64,000 bases of DNA from Luteolibacter flavescens (GTDB taxonomy: Bacteria > Verrucomicrobiota > Verrucomicrobiia > Verrucomicrobiales > Akkermansiaceae): NCBI RefSeq assembly GCF_025950085.1, contig NZ_JAPDDS010000015.1, forward strand, positions 1 to 64,000, in the 5' to 3' direction. Below are positions 41,646 to 50,851 of the stretch, one piece after another. How positions within the stretch are numbered: the first letter of the stretch is position 1; each line of letters opens with the position of its first letter. Below the pieces are notes generated by a model. It saw only the letters and a program-made list of their open reading frames with translations, did no database searches and was not told the origin of the DNA. The position numbers and the translations under genes are program-made.

Positions 41646-41800
41646 CGCGTTCACCCTGAACCGCCGCGCCCCCGATCTTCCAGCAAAAGACCGAACCGCG
41701 AAAAACGCGAAAAGGCGCGAAATCTGAAAGGCAGGAAGAAAATCCCGATCCAAAAATTCCGCGGGATTTCGCGTCCTTTCGCGGTGGCATGAATGCCCCG
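41643..41800. repeat. MITE-like dispersed repeat, copy C (degenerate)
   Basis: The core GAACCGCGAAAAACGCGAAA ... AAAGGCAGGAAGAAAATCCC ... TTTCGCGTCCTTTCGCGGTG (about 41693-41788) matches copies A and B. The left terminal repeat is decayed (TAGCGCGTTCAC at 41643) and the right one is not recognisable. Again the TAG at its left edge is the stop codon of the upstream gene. Confidence 0.65.
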
Positions 41801-41849
41801 ACCCGCTCGAAAGGCCGACCTCAAAAATCAGCCTCGGCCCCCTGCGCAC

Positions 41850-42134
41850 TCAGCGCTTCGCCATCTGCTTGCGGAAGACGGGGATGAATTCCGCATCCAT
41901 CCAGGCGAAGGCGGCGTCGAGGCCCTGCTCGCGGTAGATCTTGCCGATCTTCGCCTCCACGGCGGTCGGCGCGCCAAAGGCGCTGAGGAAGCCATTCGAG
42001 GTCAGGCGCGTGAACCACTCGCCATCCATCGTCCCGCGCTCCTTCAGCACCCACGAGCGGGCAAAGAGCGCCAGCACGGCATCGCCGATCCAAGCGGCCT
42101 CGCGCTCGATCCGGATTTCCTCGGTCTTGTTCAT
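41850..42134 (-). CDS. Minimal RNase III-like domain protein
   Basis: The 94-residue protein resembles the two halves of an RNase III domain: EREAAWIGDAVLALFARSWV (signature-like E-x-x-x-x-G-D-A-V-L) and AVEAKIGKIYREQGLDAAFA, which mirrors FEALIGAIYLDGGLEAA. Of the usual acidic residues, D18 and E60 are present but the glutamate four residues before D18 and the aspartate three before E60 are not. No dsRNA-binding domain. It could be a Mini-III relative or an inactive RNA-binding protein. Resemblance judged by eye. Confidence 0.6.
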   Translation of the reverse strand: MNKTEEIRIEREAAWIGDAVLALFARSWVLKERGTMDGEWFTRLTSNGFLSAFGAPTAVEAKIGKIYREQGLDAAFAWMDAEFIPVFRKQMAKR

Positions 42135-42152
42135 CGCGGCGGCAGACTGCCC

Positions 42153-42734
42153 TCAGGGAATCGGGCGGGCCAGCTTTTCCATCCGCTGGCGCTCCAGCTT
42201 TTCGCGCAGCGCGGACTCGGAGTCGGCATTCCAGTAGCCCGGCTGCAGCTCCATGAAGACGCTGGTGTAGGGCAGCGCGGTCGGCGTGCGGATCACCAGC
42301 ACCTCGAAGGTCTTGTTCGAGTCCTCCATGAGCGTCATCAGCGACTGCTGCTCCAACTCCGTGGTCTCGTGCGCGTGCATCGCCGGCTGCAGGCGCTTGC
42401 GGAAGTCCTCGATGCCCGGCGCGTAGTCATTCTCCACCGAGCGCATCTCGCGGGCCACGTAGATGCGCGGCGTGACGTGCTCGGTGCGCTCCAGCGTCCG
42501 CAACACCTCGTCCACCACCTCCGGGATCTCCGCGTCCGCCGTGATCTGGCGGACCCCGGAGCGGCTGTGCGCGGGGAAGGAAGCCTCCGCGATCACGATC
42601 CAGTTCCGGTAGCCGAGCTGCGACGTGCGCATGGCCAGCTCATCCCGCCAGCCCCGCTGCTCCGGCACCATGCCACAGCCTCCGGCCATGAGGAGCGGAA
42701 CGAAAACCAGACAGCGGCGGAGCCAAGGCGACAT
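42153..42734 (-). CDS. Hypothetical lipoprotein
   Basis: The 193-residue protein has a lipoprotein signal (LRRCLVFVPLLMAGGC). The mature domain shows YRNWIVIAEASFPAHSRSGV, VVDEVLRTLERTEHVTPRIY and FEVLVIRTPTALPYTSVFME. RbsD/FucU-type sugar mutarotase proteins have a superficially similar start (NWIVIADAAFP), but the lipoprotein signal is unusual for them. It reads leftward ahead of the RNase III-like gene with an 18-bp gap. The ATG at 42734 is chosen at the signal start. Confidence 0.7.
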   Translation of the reverse strand: MSPWLRRCLVFVPLLMAGGCGMVPEQRGWRDELAMRTSQLGYRNWIVIAEASFPAHSRSGVRQITADAEIPEVVDEVLRTLERTEHVTPRIYVAREMRSVENDYAPGIEDFRKRLQPAMHAHETTELEQQSLMTLMEDSNKTFEVLVIRTPTALPYTSVFMELQPGYWNADSESALREKLERQRMEKLARPIP

Positions 42735-42770
42735 CGGGAAGATTAAAAGCCTGCCCGGATTCCATGTCAA

Positions 42771-42794
42771 CGGGGGCGCTTTTCAACGCCCCCG
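42771..42794. terminator. Hairpin CGGGGGCG/CGCCCCCG downstream of the PhoH gene
   Basis: A perfect 8-bp GC stem with an 8-nt loop sits 13 bp past the stop of the PhoH gene. There is no good T-run, so termination is only possible. Confidence 0.45.
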
Positions 42795-42806
42795 CAGACG
42801 CGAAAA

Positions 42807-44342
42807 TTACATCAATTGTGCCCCCGCATCGGCCAATTCGGAGCGCTCGCCCCGGTTCAGCGAGACGTGGGCGACGAATGGCAGGCCTTTCAGGCGGTTC
42901 CGCGTGTAAACGAGGCCGTTGCTGCGGCTGTCCACGTAGGGATTGTCGATCTGTGCCGGGTCGCCGAGCATCACCAGCTTCGAGCCGCGTGACATGCGCG
43001 TCACCACCGTCTTCGCCTCCTGCGGGGTGAGCTGCTGCGCCTCATCCAGCACGAAGAAGCGGTTCGGAATCGAGCGCCCGCGGATGTAGGCGAGGGCTTC
43101 CACCTCGATGATCCCCTGCTCCATCAGCAGCTCCCACGGCTTCTTCACCGGGCCGCCGCCCTCGCCGCCCTCCTTCTTCGGCTGCTTGCGGCGCGGGCCC
43201 AGCGGCGTCGCCGGGCGCATCAGCAGGTCGAGCGCGTCGTGGATCGGCTGGAGCCACGGCCGCATCTTCTCGTCCAGCGTGCCGGGCAGGAAGCCGAGCT
43301 GCTCGCCCATCGCCACCACCGGGCGGCTGACGGTGAGGCCATTGTAGCGGCGGTTGAACATCTCGTGCAGGCCCGCGGCCACGGCCACCAGCGTCTTGCC
43401 GGTGCCCGCCTGGCCGTAGCACGTCACCATCGAGATATCGGGATTCAGCAGCGCGTCGATCAGGCAGCGCTGGCCGAGGTTCATCGGCTTCAGGGCGGTG
43501 CCGTCCTGGATCTTCAGCGCCTCCGGGATCTGCAGGCGCACCAGCTTGCCGCCGGTGGTCATGCGCGCGGGCATCGTCTGGCGCTCCCCGGCTTCCAGCA
43601 GCACATACTGGTTCAGCACCAGCTCGGCGATGCGGTCGCCATCCATCTCCAGCTCGCCGGAGCTGGCGAAGCGCTGCATCTCCATGCCCTCCACCTCGAT
43701 ACGACGGACATCGTAGCTGGAGACCTCGCGGGCATCCACCTTGTCATTGAGATAGTCCTGGCAGTCGATGCCCACCGCGCGGGCCTTGAGCTGCATGTTC
43801 AGGTCCTTGGTGACGAGCACCACGGGCGCCTTGTTGTAGGCCATCAGCAGCAGCGTGCAGGCGAGGATGCGGTGGTCCACGCGCTCCTTGTCCGGAAAGA
43901 TGCGGTGAAAGCGCTGCAACATTTCCGAGTTCTTCGGGCACAGCGCGGGATCGTAGATCACCAGGCGGATCGAGCCGCCGCCATCCGTCTCCACGCCCTC
44001 GGTGACGCGCTTGGCACAGGAGAACATTTCCGTGAGCTTGCGGTGCACCTTCCGCGCGTTCGCACCGCGCTCGCTCTGCTCGGTCTTGAAGCGGTCGAGC
44101 TCGGCGAGCACGTCCACCGGGATACAGATATGATTGTCCGTGAAGCGACCCAGGCACGCCGGGTCGTGCAGCAGCACGTTCGTATCGAGCACGAAGCTCT
44201 TCGACGTCTGGTTCGGTGCCTTCAGTCCGAGGTCACCGGGTTGTGATCGTTGCTTGCCCGCTCCGTTGGATTTCCTGGAAACACCGCCTCCAGGTTGGAT
44301 TTCGATCAAGCGGGATTGGACGTCCTCGGCACGATGGAGCAT
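42807..44342 (-). CDS. PIN-domain PhoH-family ATPase
   Basis: The 511-residue protein has an N-terminal PIN nuclease domain (FVLDTNVLLHDP at 50-61, PVDVLAELDRFK, VDHRILACTLL) and a C-terminal PhoH ATPase with Walker A YGQAGTGKT (309-317) and Walker B FFVLDEAQQLTP. This PIN-PhoH fusion is the PhoH2/YlaK-type RNA helicase-nuclease associated with RNA turnover. A charged insertion (GPRRKQPKKEGGEGGG) lies between the ATPase motifs. The ATG at 44342 is chosen since earlier codons run into menE. Confidence 0.9.
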   Translation of the reverse strand: MLHRAEDVQSRLIEIQPGGGVSRKSNGAGKQRSQPGDLGLKAPNQTSKSFVLDTNVLLHDPACLGRFTDNHICIPVDVLAELDRFKTEQSERGANARKVHRKLTEMFSCAKRVTEGVETDGGGSIRLVIYDPALCPKNSEMLQRFHRIFPDKERVDHRILACTLLLMAYNKAPVVLVTKDLNMQLKARAVGIDCQDYLNDKVDAREVSSYDVRRIEVEGMEMQRFASSGELEMDGDRIAELVLNQYVLLEAGERQTMPARMTTGGKLVRLQIPEALKIQDGTALKPMNLGQRCLIDALLNPDISMVTCYGQAGTGKTLVAVAAGLHEMFNRRYNGLTVSRPVVAMGEQLGFLPGTLDEKMRPWLQPIHDALDLLMRPATPLGPRRKQPKKEGGEGGGPVKKPWELLMEQGIIEVEALAYIRGRSIPNRFFVLDEAQQLTPQEAKTVVTRMSRGSKLVMLGDPAQIDNPYVDSRSNGLVYTRNRLKGLPFVAHVSLNRGERSELADAGAQLM

Positions 44343-44493
44343 GGCTGGTTTGGTTTTGGGATGGGCGGAGAAAGAGGGGCTGAGCACCGGTCCGCCACCG
44401 GTCTCTGGCAAGCCACCACGCGGCGGCAAAAAGTGGAGAGGTCTTTTGATCAAGACTCTTAAACTATTCTCCGGCGTCCTGCTTTTGGCAATC

Positions 44494-45585
44494 TCAAAGC
44501 ACCAGATTTGCCACGATCTGTGACAGCTCCTTGCGCAGCGGCTTGCCCAGCGGACTGCGCGGGATGCGCTCCACCGCCACGCACCGCGAGATACGGCGGA
44601 AGCCGGCGCACGCCGCATGATAAGCGGCCAGCGCTTCCGCGAAAGCCTCGTCCCCGCCCTCGTGCACCAGCACCAGCCGGTGCCCCGCGCGCTCGTCCGG
44701 GATGGCCGTCACCACGAAGTCCCTGCGTGACGAAAGCGTCAGCAACTCCGCCTCCACCGCCACGGGATCCACCAGCTCGCCCAGGATCTTCACCTGCGCG
44801 TCCGCCCTGCCCGTGAGGAAGACATCGCGGCCCTCCACCCGACCGGAGTCGGACGTGACGTGCCACTCGCTACTACGTTCTTCGTACTTCCATCCGCCAT
44901 CGCCATGGACGAGCATGCCGCTGAAGAGCGCGTCACCCTTCAGCAGGATGCGCCCGTCACCATCCACCCGCGCCTCCCAGCATGGCAGCAGCGGGATGGG
45001 CAGCGGATGGTACGGTGAATCTAGTACTTCCAGCGGCTGCGTCGCCACCTGCGAGCACGTCTCCGTCATGCCAAAGCTCGCCAGCACCGGCCAGCCCAGT
45101 TCGCGCGCGGCGCGTCCCGTGGACTCGGCCAGCACGCCGCCGCCCACGACGATCGCGCGCAGGCTCGCAGGCGCACGCAGCCCGGCCGCCACGAGATCGT
45201 GCACCTGGGTCGGCACCAGCGAGAGATGGGTCGCGCCGCATTCGCCGAGCCACGCGGCACACTCCGCGGCATCCCACTTCCGCCCGTACTCCGCCAGCCG
45301 GCAGCCCGATTCAAAGACCCGCGCCACCACGCCGAAGCCACCCACGTGATCCACCGGCAGCGTGAGCGCCCAACAACTGTCGCGCGTGACGTCGAGATGC
45401 CGGTTCACCGCCGCCGCGGACACCATCAGCGCGCGGCGGCTCAGGCCGATCCACTTCGGCGTGCCGGTGCTGCCGGACGTGCGGAAAAAGACCAGCCCCG
45501 GCACGTCCGCCTCCGGGCCGCCGCCCATCATCACGGGCGCGTCGCTCTCCCAGAAGTCCGGGCGGATCAGGCGAGACGTTTCCAT
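44494..45585 (-). CDS. menE: o-Succinylbenzoate-CoA ligase
   Basis: It activates o-succinylbenzoate with ATP and CoA in menaquinone synthesis. The 363-residue AMP-forming ligase shows the P-loop RTSGSTGTPKWIGLS, GMTETCSQVA and the C-terminal ILGELVDPVAVEAEL, PRSPLGKPLRKEL with the catalytic lysine. It is shorter than the 450-490 residues usual for MenE, lacking much of the N-terminal lobe. It overlaps menC by 19 bp, which supports the assignment. Confidence 0.9.
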   Translation of the reverse strand: METSRLIRPDFWESDAPVMMGGGPEADVPGLVFFRTSGSTGTPKWIGLSRRALMVSAAAVNRHLDVTRDSCWALTLPVDHVGGFGVVARVFESGCRLAEYGRKWDAAECAAWLGECGATHLSLVPTQVHDLVAAGLRAPASLRAIVVGGGVLAESTGRAARELGWPVLASFGMTETCSQVATQPLEVLDSPYHPLPIPLLPCWEARVDGDGRILLKGDALFSGMLVHGDGGWKYEERSSEWHVTSDSGRVEGRDVFLTGRADAQVKILGELVDPVAVEAELLTLSSRRDFVVTAIPDERAGHRLVLVHEGGDEAFAEALAAYHAACAGFRRISRCVAVERIPRSPLGKPLRKELSQIVANLVL

Positions 45586-46529
45586 GGCAGCTTCCCGAGC
45601 AGGTCGTCAAAGCCCAAGCCATTCCCCGGCGGCGCGTGGAAGTCCGGCGTCCACGGGCCGAGCGCCTCGGTGAAGGCATCCGGCTCGAAGAGATGATGCG
45701 TCTGCAGGCCGCACAGCCCGACCAGCCCGGGGAATTGCAGCGCCAGCCGCCCCGCCTCCCACGCCGCGAATGCCTGCCCGAGCGGGTGATCCATGTAGCT
45801 CGTCACCACGACGCGCTGGCCAAATCCCTGCGCCGCCTCCGCGAGCAGCCACGGCTCATCCACGGCGGGCTTGATCACCATGTGCTGGGCATCGGCGCGA
45901 TGCGGTGCGGCCTCGCGATCCACGGCAAGCGGCACGCGGGTCTTCAGAAATAGGTCACGCCACTTCGCCTCGGAGAAGGGACAGGGGTCTTCCAGGAAAT
46001 CGATCCGCATGCGGTCCTCGATGGCCAGCGACGCCAGCCAGGCCGCAAGCTCGTCCGCCTCGCCCGCTTCATTGAAATCGAGCCGCCATTTCAGCGCGGG
46101 ATGACTCGCGAAGGCACCGGCCAGGAACTCCCGTTCACGCGCGAGATCCCGGCCGCACTTCAGCTTGATGGTGGTGAAGCCCGCAGCCACCGCCTGCTCC
46201 AGCATCGCAACATCGCAGCCCGCCAGCGTCGCATGGCTCTGCGGCACATCCAGCTCGTCGAAGAGCGGGTCCGGCAGCGAGCGCGCCGCGCCATCCATCT
46301 CCATGCAGCGCAGCGCACGCCGGACGATTGGCCAGCGTCGCGCGCCGCCGAGGTCATCGAGGCACTTTTGCAGGGAAGGATCGCCCAGCTCGGTCCACGG
46401 CTGGATGCACGCGTGCCCGCCGTCCGCGTCCTTCACCAGGATCCCCTCGATCTCGCCGCGCGAGGACCGCGCATTCAGGCCGCGGGGGCTTTTCAGCCGA
46501 TAGTGCCAGTACCAGAGCAGCGTGGACAT
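45567..46529 (-). CDS. menC: o-Succinylbenzoate synthase
   Basis: The 320-residue enolase-superfamily enzyme dehydrates SHCHC to o-succinylbenzoate. Visible motifs are the K-x-K pair (TTIKLKCGRD), the metal ligands WRLDFNEAG and FLEDPCPF, and the later HMVIKPAVDEPW lysine strand. The ligand order fits MenC and its place between menA and menE confirms the role. It overlaps menE by 19 bp and follows menA by 13 bp. Confidence 0.92.
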   Translation of the reverse strand: MSTLLWYWHYRLKSPRGLNARSSRGEIEGILVKDADGGHACIQPWTELGDPSLQKCLDDLGGARRWPIVRRALRCMEMDGAARSLPDPLFDELDVPQSHATLAGCDVAMLEQAVAAGFTTIKLKCGRDLAREREFLAGAFASHPALKWRLDFNEAGEADELAAWLASLAIEDRMRIDFLEDPCPFSEAKWRDLFLKTRVPLAVDREAAPHRADAQHMVIKPAVDEPWLLAEAAQGFGQRVVVTSYMDHPLGQAFAAWEAGRLALQFPGLVGLCGLQTHHLFEPDAFTEALGPWTPDFHAPPGNGLGFDDLLGKLPWKRLA

Positions 46530-46542
46530 GGGTCAGGTGAGT

Positions 46543-47418
46543 TCAGAGTTTCACCGCGAGGATATGGAAGAGGATCGCGAAGGCGACGAGCTGCGCGGCG
46601 GCCATCGCGAGCAGGCGATTCATCCCGCGGCCCTCCGGCATCGTCAGCGCGCCCCAGATCAGGCGCATGCCGAGGCTCAGCATCGGGAAGGAAGCAAGCA
46701 CCAGCCACGGCAGGTCGAAGACGAACCACGCGAGACCGGCAAAGGCCGCCAGCTTCACCTCCATCCACACGATCAGCCGCGCGGGCTTCGGCCCCAGCCT
46801 CACGGCCAGCGTGCGCTTGCCCGTGGTGCTGTCTTCCTCGCGGTCGCGCAGGTTATTGATGGAGATCAGCACTGCGGAGAGCAGGCCGACCTGCACGCCG
46901 AGCAGCAGCGCCTCCGGCCGCCACTCCAGCGTCTGCACGAAGACCGTGCCACACACCGCGACCAGGCCGAAGAAAAGGACCACGAAAAGCTCGCCCATCC
47001 CGCGATACGCCAGCGGAAATGGCCCGCCCGTGTAGCCATACGCCAGGTAGAGCGAGGGAATGCCGATCGCCAGCATGGGCCACCCGGCCGCCTGCCACAG
47101 CACCACGCCGCAGGCGATCGCCAGCGCGAGGAAGACCGCCGCGCCGGTCATGACCGTGGTGCGCGAGAGCAGGCCCGTGGCCGTCACGCGCTGCGGGCCG
47201 GTGCGCCGCTCGGTGTCCGCGCCCTTCGCCGCGTCGATCGCGTCGTTGAAGAGATTCGTCGCGATCTGGATGAAGACCGCACCGCCCACAGTGGCGAGCG
47301 CCAGCGGCAGACTGAATTTCCCCGTGAGCTTCCACGCCAGCACGCAACCCACCCACACGGGCACGATGGCGGCGGGCAGGGTTTTCGGGCGGGTGGCGAG
47401 CAGCAGCGGCGCGATCAC
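46543..47418 (-). CDS. menA: 1,4-Dihydroxy-2-naphthoate polyprenyltransferase
   Basis: The 291-residue UbiA-family membrane enzyme prenylates DHNA to demethylmenaquinone. It has about eight helices and the two Asp-rich loops: NLFNDAIDAAKGADTERRTG and NNLRDREEDSTTGKRTLAVR. I chose the GTG at 47418 because the upstream ATG at 47475 lies inside the terminator of the preceding gene. It is the first gene of a menA-menC-menE operon. Confidence 0.93.
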   Translation of the reverse strand: MIAPLLLATRPKTLPAAIVPVWVGCVLAWKLTGKFSLPLALATVGGAVFIQIATNLFNDAIDAAKGADTERRTGPQRVTATGLLSRTTVMTGAAVFLALAIACGVVLWQAAGWPMLAIGIPSLYLAYGYTGGPFPLAYRGMGELFVVLFFGLVAVCGTVFVQTLEWRPEALLLGVQVGLLSAVLISINNLRDREEDSTTGKRTLAVRLGPKPARLIVWMEVKLAAFAGLAWFVFDLPWLVLASFPMLSLGMRLIWGALTMPEGRGMNRLLAMAAAQLVAFAILFHILAVKL

Positions 47419-47456
47419 GCCCGGGAACAAGCCCGGCCCCGCCCGGCCACGCAAAC

Positions 47457-47490
47457 AAAAAGCCCGCCCCGGCAAGTCACCGGGGCGGGC
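47457..47490 (-). terminator. Rho-independent terminator (minus strand)
   Basis: A perfect 11-bp stem GCCCGCCCCGG/CCGGGGCGGGC with loop CAAGTCA is followed on the minus strand by TTTTTGTTT. It ends the autotransporter transcript 29 bp after its stop and insulates menA. Confidence 0.93.
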
Positions 47491-47518
47491 AGGATCGTTT
47501 CAAGCCGTGCCGGCAGGA

Positions 47519-49003
47519 TCAGAACTCGTAGCCGGCCTTCAGCCCCACGTAGTGCGACTGGCTCTCGCTGCCGAGGCGCGCCTCGTAGTCGAGCACCACA
47601 TTCCACCCGCAGGAGAGGTAGTAGCCGATGCCGGTGCCAAGGACGGCGATGTCCTCGTCCACCTCGCCCAGCGTCACGCCGCCGACGGTGCCGAGGTCGC
47701 CCTCGAATTCATGCTCCCACGCCACGCGCGCCTGCGGCACCAGCGTGCCGGAGCCCATCGAGACCGGGTAGGACACCTGGTAGCCGAGCTGCGTCGCGAC
47801 GGACTCGAGGTCGGTATCGAAGCCGCCCGAGAAAGCATGCGCGTCGATCTCGCCGTCGATCCAGCGGACCACGCCGTAAGGACCGTGCACCAGTCCGCCA
47901 TTCCGGAAATTCAGCCCGGTGGTGAACTCGAGCTGATGGGTATTTCCATCCGTGCTGCCAAAGACGCCGCCCGAGGACAGGTCGTAGTCATGGTCGCCAT
48001 ACGCATACATCAGGTCCGCGTAGAAGTCCGCGGAGCCGAAGACGGATGGCTGGTAATAGGAGACGTAGGGGATGAGCGCCCAGGAATCCACGTCCACGTC
48101 ACCGACGCTGCCGAGATCGATGTCCGTCTTGGCAGCACTCACGGCGAAGCCCACGGCCCAGTTCTTGTTGATCTCGTAGTCGATGCCGACATTGCCGCCG
48201 AAGATCTCGCTCTTCGTGCCGGGGTGCAGCATCAGCAGGCCGCCATTCGGCCCGCCGACCACGCCGGGAGTGCGGGTGAACTGGGCATCCTGGTCGTCAT
48301 GCGTGTAGTAGATCTGGCCATAGACCTCCCACGGGCAGGTCTTGTAGGTCACAATGTCGGTGCCCTTCGCCGAGCCGCCTTTGGCTCCGCCCTTCGCACT
48401 GTAGCTGGGTGCGGCCACGGCCTGCGGGGTCTCCGGGCGGATGCCGGTGCGCATGCGGAAGAGGCGGTTGCCCACGTCGCGAGTCATGCTGCGGGTCAGG
48501 CCGATGGTCGAGGAGGCCACGGAGGAAGTCACCGGGCCATCCAGGCCACCGCCGACGATGATGCCGACGTCGGTGATGCCGCCGTCCAGCGTCCACTCGG
48601 TGAGCTGCCCCGGGCCGGAGTCCGCCGTGACGGTGTGGTCGCCGCGGCCGATGCCGCTGATGGTCACGATGAGCCAGTCATCGACACCATTCTGGGTGGT
48701 GGTGATGGTGCCGGAGCCCGGCGTGTAGCTCGCGTATTCGGAATTCACCAGACCACCGTCGAAGCCCGAGATCACCGGGGTATTCTGCAGGGCGGAGGTG
48801 AAGGGATAGGACACGCCGTCAAAGATCAGGGCTCCGAGGGAGACATCCTGATCGCTGGCACCGTGCCAATGAAGGGCGTGGAACCGCAGGGTTCCGGGAC
48901 CCACCTGTTCCCATCCAAGGGCGACAATATGAGCATTGGCGACGCCGCATAGCGCGAGCGCTGCCGACACTGACTGAACAAGCGATGGTTTCGTGGTTTT
49001 CAT
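47519..49003 (-). CDS. Autotransporter-domain outer-membrane protein
   Basis: The 494-residue protein has a signal peptide (PSLVQSVSAALALCGVANA). The N-terminal passenger is short (about 30-190, beta-rich with IVALGWEQVGPGTLRFHALH). The C-terminal half is an autotransporter beta-barrel (WEVYGQIYYTHDD, NVGIDYEINKNWAVGFAVSA, PYGVVRWIDGEIDAHAFSGG) ending in the aromatic signature HYVGLKAGYEF. The passenger has no recognisable catalytic or repeat motif, so its role is unknown. It is flanked by a strong terminator. Confidence 0.85.
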   Translation of the reverse strand: MKTTKPSLVQSVSAALALCGVANAHIVALGWEQVGPGTLRFHALHWHGASDQDVSLGALIFDGVSYPFTSALQNTPVISGFDGGLVNSEYASYTPGSGTITTTQNGVDDWLIVTISGIGRGDHTVTADSGPGQLTEWTLDGGITDVGIIVGGGLDGPVTSSVASSTIGLTRSMTRDVGNRLFRMRTGIRPETPQAVAAPSYSAKGGAKGGSAKGTDIVTYKTCPWEVYGQIYYTHDDQDAQFTRTPGVVGGPNGGLLMLHPGTKSEIFGGNVGIDYEINKNWAVGFAVSAAKTDIDLGSVGDVDVDSWALIPYVSYYQPSVFGSADFYADLMYAYGDHDYDLSSGGVFGSTDGNTHQLEFTTGLNFRNGGLVHGPYGVVRWIDGEIDAHAFSGGFDTDLESVATQLGYQVSYPVSMGSGTLVPQARVAWEHEFEGDLGTVGGVTLGEVDEDIAVLGTGIGYYLSCGWNVVLDYEARLGSESQSHYVGLKAGYEF

Positions 49004-49309
49004 CTATCGGTTTGTTAGACGTTCAATTTCTGAAACCCGGCCAGCCACAACGATGCTCAGTCTTTTCCATGGAGGGGGAAAAGAAGACCCGGGGAGGAAT
49101 CGAGGAGGGTGGAAGGGAGTCTCTTTTCTATCAGCCACCCAAACATCCGTCAATGAGTCCGCACACCATTACCACTCTGGGAATATCCCCTATGCCTAAC
49201 TGTTAGCCCGCATAAACAAGCCGCCGAAATATTGCAAACGGCACGCTTCCAATGAAATGCACCGATGCAGCATTGCCTTCAACGCCACTATGATATTCAC
49301 CTAGCCTGC
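49004..49309. other. Divergent intergenic region, no feature seen
   Basis: These 306 bp separate the divergent autotransporter and EF-hand genes. Small frames on the plus strand are low-complexity and unconvincing. No repeat family member or strong hairpin was noticed; it presumably carries both promoters. Confidence 0.5.
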
Positions 49310-49978
49310 ATGACCAAGGCCCTCCCGCTTCTGATCTTATCCGCGCTCCCGCTCTTCGCCCACGAAGGACACGAACACGGACCCATCGATGACACGACGA
49401 AGTTCATAACCGCAGACATCGATGTCTCCGGCGGACTGTCATTGCCGGAATTCACCACCACCTTCGCCACGAATACCCCGGCAGGACAGATCAAGGCCGC
49501 GCATAAGAAATCCGATAGCGACCGCAGCGGCCAGGTATCCCTGGAGGAATGGCTCGCCTATCGCGCCACTACCGTGGAGGGGAAGGCATGGGCGGCATTC
49601 ATCGAAGGCGATGCCGATGAGGTGGAGGGGCTCAGCCTCGCGGAATTCGCCGCGCTGCACATCCAGAAGAAGCCCTTCATCCACACGCGCGCCGCATTCC
49701 TGCTGGCGGACACCGACGAGGACTCGCTGGTCTCGCTCGCCGAGTGGCTCGCCTTCAGTACCCGCAAGAACAAGACGGTGAAAGTGGTCGCCTCCGCGAA
49801 ATTCTCCCTCGCGGATCAGGACGGCAGCGACAGCCTCACGGTGGAGGAATACGCCACCGTCTTCTCCCCGCAGACGAAGCCCGCGGCGGTCATCAAGAAA
49901 TTCACCAAGCTCGACCGCGACGACAACGGCGTGCTGACCCGCAGCGAATGGAATCCCGGGGCGAAAGGGAGCCTGTGA
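49310..49978 (+). CDS. Secreted EF-hand calcium-binding protein
   Basis: The 222-residue protein has a signal peptide (KALPLLILSALPLFA) then HEGHEHG, a possible metal-binding histidine stretch. At least four EF-hand loops are visible: DSDRSGQVSLEEW, DTDEDSLVSLAEW, DQDGSDSLTVEEY and DRDDNGVLTRSEW, plus a degenerate first one (DIDVSGGLSLPEF). The family binds Ca2+. The start at 49310 is chosen at the signal peptide. It is monocistronic and converges on menB. Confidence 0.85.
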   Translation: MTKALPLLILSALPLFAHEGHEHGPIDDTTKFITADIDVSGGLSLPEFTTTFATNTPAGQIKAAHKKSDSDRSGQVSLEEWLAYRATTVEGKAWAAFIEGDADEVEGLSLAEFAALHIQKKPFIHTRAAFLLADTDEDSLVSLAEWLAFSTRKNKTVKVVASAKFSLADQDGSDSLTVEEYATVFSPQTKPAAVIKKFTKLDRDDNGVLTRSEWNPGAKGSL

Positions 49979-50017
49979 CGCTCGCCCGCCGCACCGGGAT
50001 GTGAAAGCCGCCGCGGC

Positions 50018-50833
50018 TCAAGGGACGCGCGGGAACTTCGAGAAGTCCGGCTTGCGCTTCTCGACGAAGGCCTGCTTCCCCTCCTTTGCCTCCTCGCTCA
50101 TGTAGTAGAGCAGCGTGGCATTTCCCGCCAGGTCGAGCAGGCCCATCTGGCCGTCGCAGTCGGCATTCAGCGCGGACTTCAGGCAGCGCAGCGCGAGCGG
50201 CGAGTGCTGCAGCATCTCGCGGCACCACTTCAGCGTCTCAGTCTCCAGCTCGGCCAGCGGCACCACGGTATTCACCAGGCCCATGTCGAGCGCCTGCTGC
50301 GCGTCGTACTGGCGGCAGAGGTACCAGATCTCGCGCGCCTTCTTCTGACCCACAATGCGGGCGAGGTAGCTGGAGCCGAGGCCGCCGTCAAAGGAGCCCA
50401 CCTTTGGCCCCGTCTGGCCGAAGCGCGCATTGTCCGCCGCGATGGTGAGGTCGCACACCACGTGCAGCACGTGGCCGCCGCCGATGGCATAGCCCGCGAC
50501 CATCGCCACCACCGGCTTTGGCAAGCCGCGGATCTTCTTCTGGAGATCCAGCACGTTCAGGCGCGGCACGCCATCGCTGCCGACGTAGCCTGCGTGGCCG
50601 CGCACCTTCTGGTCACCGCCGGAGCAAAAGGCATCCGGCCCCTCGCCCGTCAGGATGATCACTCCCACCTGCGGATCCTGATGCGCCATCTCAAAGGCCT
50701 GCAGCAGCTCATTCACCGTCTGCGGCCGGAAGGCATTGCGCACCTCCGGGCGGTTGATCGTGATCTTGGCGATCTGACCTTCGTCGGTGGTTTCGAAACG
50801 GATGTCTTGGAATTCGCAAACGGGGCTCCACAT
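50018..50833 (-). CDS. menB: 1,4-Dihydroxy-2-naphthoyl-CoA synthase
   Basis: The 271-residue crotonase-fold enzyme cyclises OSB-CoA to DHNA-CoA. Motifs include [36 protein letters not shown] (oxyanion hole), [20 protein letters not shown] and the C-terminal [20 protein letters not shown]. The SGGDQ and SFDGG blocks are typical of MenB. It lies 18 bp after menH on the same strand and about 2.6 kb from menA-menC-menE. Confidence 0.96.
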   Translation of the reverse strand: MWSPVCEFQDIRFETTDEGQIAKITINRPEVRNAFRPQTVNELLQAFEMAHQDPQVGVIILTGEGPDAFCSGGDQKVRGHAGYVGSDGVPRLNVLDLQKKIRGLPKPVVAMVAGYAIGGGHVLHVVCDLTIAADNARFGQTGPKVGSFDGGLGSSYLARIVGQKKAREIWYLCRQYDAQQALDMGLVNTVVPLAELETETLKWCREMLQHSPLALRCLKSALNADCDGQMGLLDLAGNATLLYYMSEEAKEGKQAFVEKRKPDFSKFPRVP

Positions 50834-50851
50834 GGCGGCGCCAGTCTTGGC

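Noticed and set aside
42153-42734. RbsD/FucU-type mutarotase
   Set aside because: Only a short N-terminal resemblance; the lipoprotein signal and the remainder do not fit well enough to name it.
47060-48952. A 630-residue plus-strand open frame
   Set aside because: It is antisense to the autotransporter and menA; no domain, typical GC-shadow frame.
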